Of a stretch of 43,515 bases of DNA, positions 41,866 through 43,515 are shown one piece after another; position 1 is the stretch's first letter, and every line of letters starts with the position of its first letter. The notes under the pieces are model-generated. The model was not told the DNA's origin. It searched no databases and worked only from the letters and a program-made list of their open reading frames with translations. This stretch comes from Candidatus Thorarchaeota archaeon. GTDB taxonomy: Archaea; Asgardarchaeota; Thorarchaeia; Thorarchaeales; Thorarchaeaceae. The position numbers and the translations under genes were made by a program. Where the stretch lies: assembly GCA_003662765.1 (NCBI GenBank), contig QMYR01000002.1:1-43515 (forward strand), read 5' to 3'.

Positions 41866-41868
41866 TAA

Positions 41869-42327
41869 CTACCAACCCCCCGGCCCCCAGTAGCCGCGGC
41901 CTCGACCACCGCGTCTTCCCATGCCGCGCCCCATACCACGTCCCATGCCGCGCCCCATGCCATAGCCTGCGCCCGCATAGGCTGGCCCTGCTGACGCGGC
42001 ATCAACGAGTGATCCCTGTCGGTATCGCTCAATTGCATCGCGAACCGTTCCACCTACTGTTGTGAGAATCCGTATTCCTGAGTTCTGAAGAGCAGGAAAT
42101 GCGTTGGGACCCACGCTGCCAGTTATTACAACCTCCGCGCCTCGGGATACCACGGTCTGTGCGGCACGTATTCCGGCGCCGCCCGCCGCCATTGCTGCGT
42201 CATTGGGAATGGCATCAAACTGGAGGGTTTCAGAGTCGACAAAGATGAAATACGCGCACCGCCCGAACCGAGGGTCAAGTTGCGAGTCGAGAGTCGGCCC
42301 AGTAGAAGTGATGCATAGCCTTGTCAC
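41869..42327 (-). CDS. NifX-family protein with Gly-Met-Arg repeat tail, copy 1
   Basis: A 152-residue protein. The NifX-like core (1-~115) has 'LDPRFGRCAYFIFVD' and 'VITGSVGPNAFPAL'. A tail follows with four GMGR units and more Gly/Arg, ending 'GYWGPGGW'. The tail is absent from copy 2. GTG 42327 has GAGGTG six nt upstream; a GTG at 42336 overlaps that site. It is the first gene of the MinD operon. Confidence 0.85.
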   Translation of the reverse strand: MTRLCITSTGPTLDSQLDPRFGRCAYFIFVDSETLQFDAIPNDAAMAAGGAGIRAAQTVVSRGAEVVITGSVGPNAFPALQNSGIRILTTVGGTVRDAIERYRQGSLVDAASAGPAYAGAGYGMGRGMGRGMGRGMGRRGGRGRGYWGPGGW

Positions 42328-42370
42328 GATGTTCACCTCATTCTATCTGAATCATTATCTGCATCCTGAT

Positions 42371-42380
42371 TCATAAAAGT
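42371..42380 (-). promoter_or_regulatory. TATA box of the NifX-MinD operon
   Basis: On the minus strand ACTTTTATGA lies ~45 bp before the first gene's start. Confidence 0.4.
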
Positions 42381-42406
42381 GATACGGAATGACCACATAG
42401 GACCAC

Positions 42407-42418
42407 CTTTATCTTTAG
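42407..42418 (+). promoter_or_regulatory. TATA box of the GTPase gene
   Basis: CTTTATCTTTAG lies ~25-36 bp before GTG 42443, so the mRNA has a very short leader. If the first start is used it would be nearly leaderless. Confidence 0.4.
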
Positions 42419-42442
42419 CTGACACTACGAGTGAGGTTGGAA

Positions 42443-43515
42443 GTGCGCTCGATGGGATTCAGCGTTGGCATCGTGGGCAAGCCGTCGTGTGGAAAAACTT
42501 CCTTCACGAATGCGGCATGCATGACTGACTTCAAAGTTGGTAGCTACCCGTTCACAACCATTGAGGCAAATGTAGGGGTAGCCCATGTGAGAACACGGTG
42601 CGCATGTACCGATTTTGGGGTAAAGGACAATCCCAAGAACTCAATCTGTATCGATGGTGTTCGCCTGATCCCAATCAAACTGATTGACGTTGCCGGACTT
42701 GTCCCAGGCGCTCATAAGGGCCGAGGCATGGGCAACAAGTTCCTTGACGACTTGCGCCAAGCGGACGTCCTGATTCACATAGTTGATGCAAGCGGATCAC
42801 TGGATGCAGAGGGACAGGAGGTTGCCGCGGGCAGCTACAATCCTGTTGAGGATGTCAAGTTCCTTGAGGACGAAATCACGGAGTGGATATTGGGGATAGT
42901 CACGAAAGATTGGCGTCGCATAACGGGGCGAGTACGCGCTGAGGGGGCCAAACTTGACGAGCTGCTTGTAGAGAAACTATCAGGACTCAAGATTACAAGG
43001 TCACAGATACTCAAGGCAATTAGAAACGCAGATTTGAGCGCGGAGAGTGCGGACAAGTGGAGCGATGAGGATCTCCGTCGTTTCGCGCGGACCTTGCAGC
43101 GTGTGGCAAAACCAATCATCATAGCTGCAAACAAGATAGACCGGCCAACGGCTCACGAAAACTATGAACGCTTGCGAGAAACCTTTCCCGACCTTCTGGT
43201 CTTACCAGTCAGTGCGCTAGCCGAAAAGGTGTTGCGTGATCTTGACAAGAGAGGAATCATTCGATATGTGCCTGGTGATGAGGACTTCAAGATTCTACAG
43301 CCAGACAAGCTCAGTGAGAGCGAGTTAGCCCAGTTGGAGAAGCTTCGAACAGACATCCTAAAGAGATACGGTGGAACAGGAGTCCAGAGAATCCTCAACG
43401 ATGCAGTGTTTGGTTTTCTGAAGATGATCACCGTTTATCCGGTTCACGATGTGAATACACTGTCTGACAGCGAGGGCAATGTTCTACCAGATGTCTTCCT
43501 TGTACCAGAGGGGAC
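42443..43515 (+). CDS. Obg/YchF-type GTPase, 3' end outside window
   Basis: A translation-associated GTPase of the archaeal YchF type (COG0012). The P-loop is GKPSCGKT (G12-T19 from the GTG), with 'DVAGLVPGAHKGRGMGNKFLDDLRQADVLIHIVD' (G3 and the YchF/Obg loop) and NKID at ~233-236. About 357 residues are seen, and the frame is open to the edge. GTG 42443 has GAGGTT six nt upstream; ATG 42452 in frame is the other choice. The protein is not related to its neighbours by function. Confidence 0.88.
   Translation, partial: MRSMGFSVGIVGKPSCGKTSFTNAACMTDFKVGSYPFTTIEANVGVAHVRTRCACTDFGVKDNPKNSICIDGVRLIPIKLIDVAGLVPGAHKGRGMGNKFLDDLRQADVLIHIVDASGSLDAEGQEVAAGSYNPVEDVKFLEDEITEWILGIVTKDWRRITGRVRAEGAKLDELLVEKLSGLKITRSQILKAIRNADLSAESADKWSDEDLRRFARTLQRVAKPIIIAANKIDRPTAHENYERLRETFPDLLVLPVSALAEKVLRDLDKRGIIRYVPGDEDFKILQPDKLSESELAQLEKLRTDILKRYGGTGVQRILNDAVFGFLKMITVYPVHDVNTLSDSEGNVLPDVFLVPEG

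Noticed and set aside
41905-41960. Short tandem repeat as a DNA-level repeat array or CRISPR
   Set aside because: It codes for the GMGR repeats of the NifX-like protein; no spacers are present.

Overview
The window reads as chromosomal DNA of an archaeon. Evidence is archaeal/eukaryote-type ribosomal proteins (eS6, eS24, eS30, eS31), aIF2-gamma, aPelota, Nop5/fibrillarin, archaeal DnaG, Rpo7/Spt4, NcsA, archaease, BHB-type tRNA introns and TATA-box promoters. eS30 together with FtsZ/CdrS and tetrahydromethanopterin C1 enzymes (Ftr, FwdC, Mch) fits an anaerobic Asgard lineage such as Thorarchaeota. That placement is inference from gene content; no phylogeny was run.

Layout. 1-800: end of a membrane protein and tRNA-Thr. 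0.8-4 kb: methyl-branch Wood-Ljungdahl genes (ftr divergent from fwdC-mch) plus a ubiquitin-like sulfur-carrier protein. 4-5.3 kb: beta and gamma subunits of a 2-oxoacid:ferredoxin oxidoreductase. 5.5 kb: an Lsm protein. 6-7.5 kb: cdrS-ftsZ. 7.7-12 kb: L3-L4-L23-L2 ribosomal operon, SPOUT methyltransferase and archease. 12-19.3 kb: tRNA-Ser, Elp3, eS30, pyrD-pyrK, Nop5-fibrillarin-DUF61 and an HTH regulator. 19.3-25.6 kb: RNase HII, intron-containing tRNA-Trp, 5S rRNA, membrane proteins, two tandem methionine aminopeptidases and a UPF0173 hydrolase. 25.6-26.35 kb: a gene-free stretch that folds as structured RNA. 26.35-30.3 kb: DnaG, a protease-less LonB-like ATPase and Pelota. 30.3-34.3 kb: radical SAM enzyme, nucleotidyltransferase, NcsA and an M50 protease. 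34.4-38.2 kb: eS6, aIF2-gamma, PIN protein, Rpo7, Spt4, eS24, eS31. 38.2-42.3 kb: initiator tRNA with a D-loop intron, DUF134, DUF5320, two ferredoxin-MinD ATPases and two NifX-like proteins. 42.4 kb to the end: an Obg/YchF-type GTPase cut by the window edge.

How the genes work together. Most of the window is core information processing: translation, RNA modification, transcription subunits and primase. Two metabolic blocks are inserted. One is a one-carbon module (FwdC, Ftr, Mch) that moves formyl groups from methanofuran to tetrahydromethanopterin; it needs low-potential ferredoxin, which the adjacent oxidoreductase would produce. The other is an Fe-S/NifX-MinD module of the kind seen in anaerobes.

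The most notable observations are two core genes (dnaG and rpo7) that appear to start at AUU behind strong Shine-Dalgarno sequences, a noncanonical D-loop intron in the initiator tRNA, an unidentified ~300-nt RNA with a closed nested fold, and a LonB-like ATPase with a zinc ribbon and no protease domain. I saw no CRISPR array, insertion sequence, integrase or attachment site.
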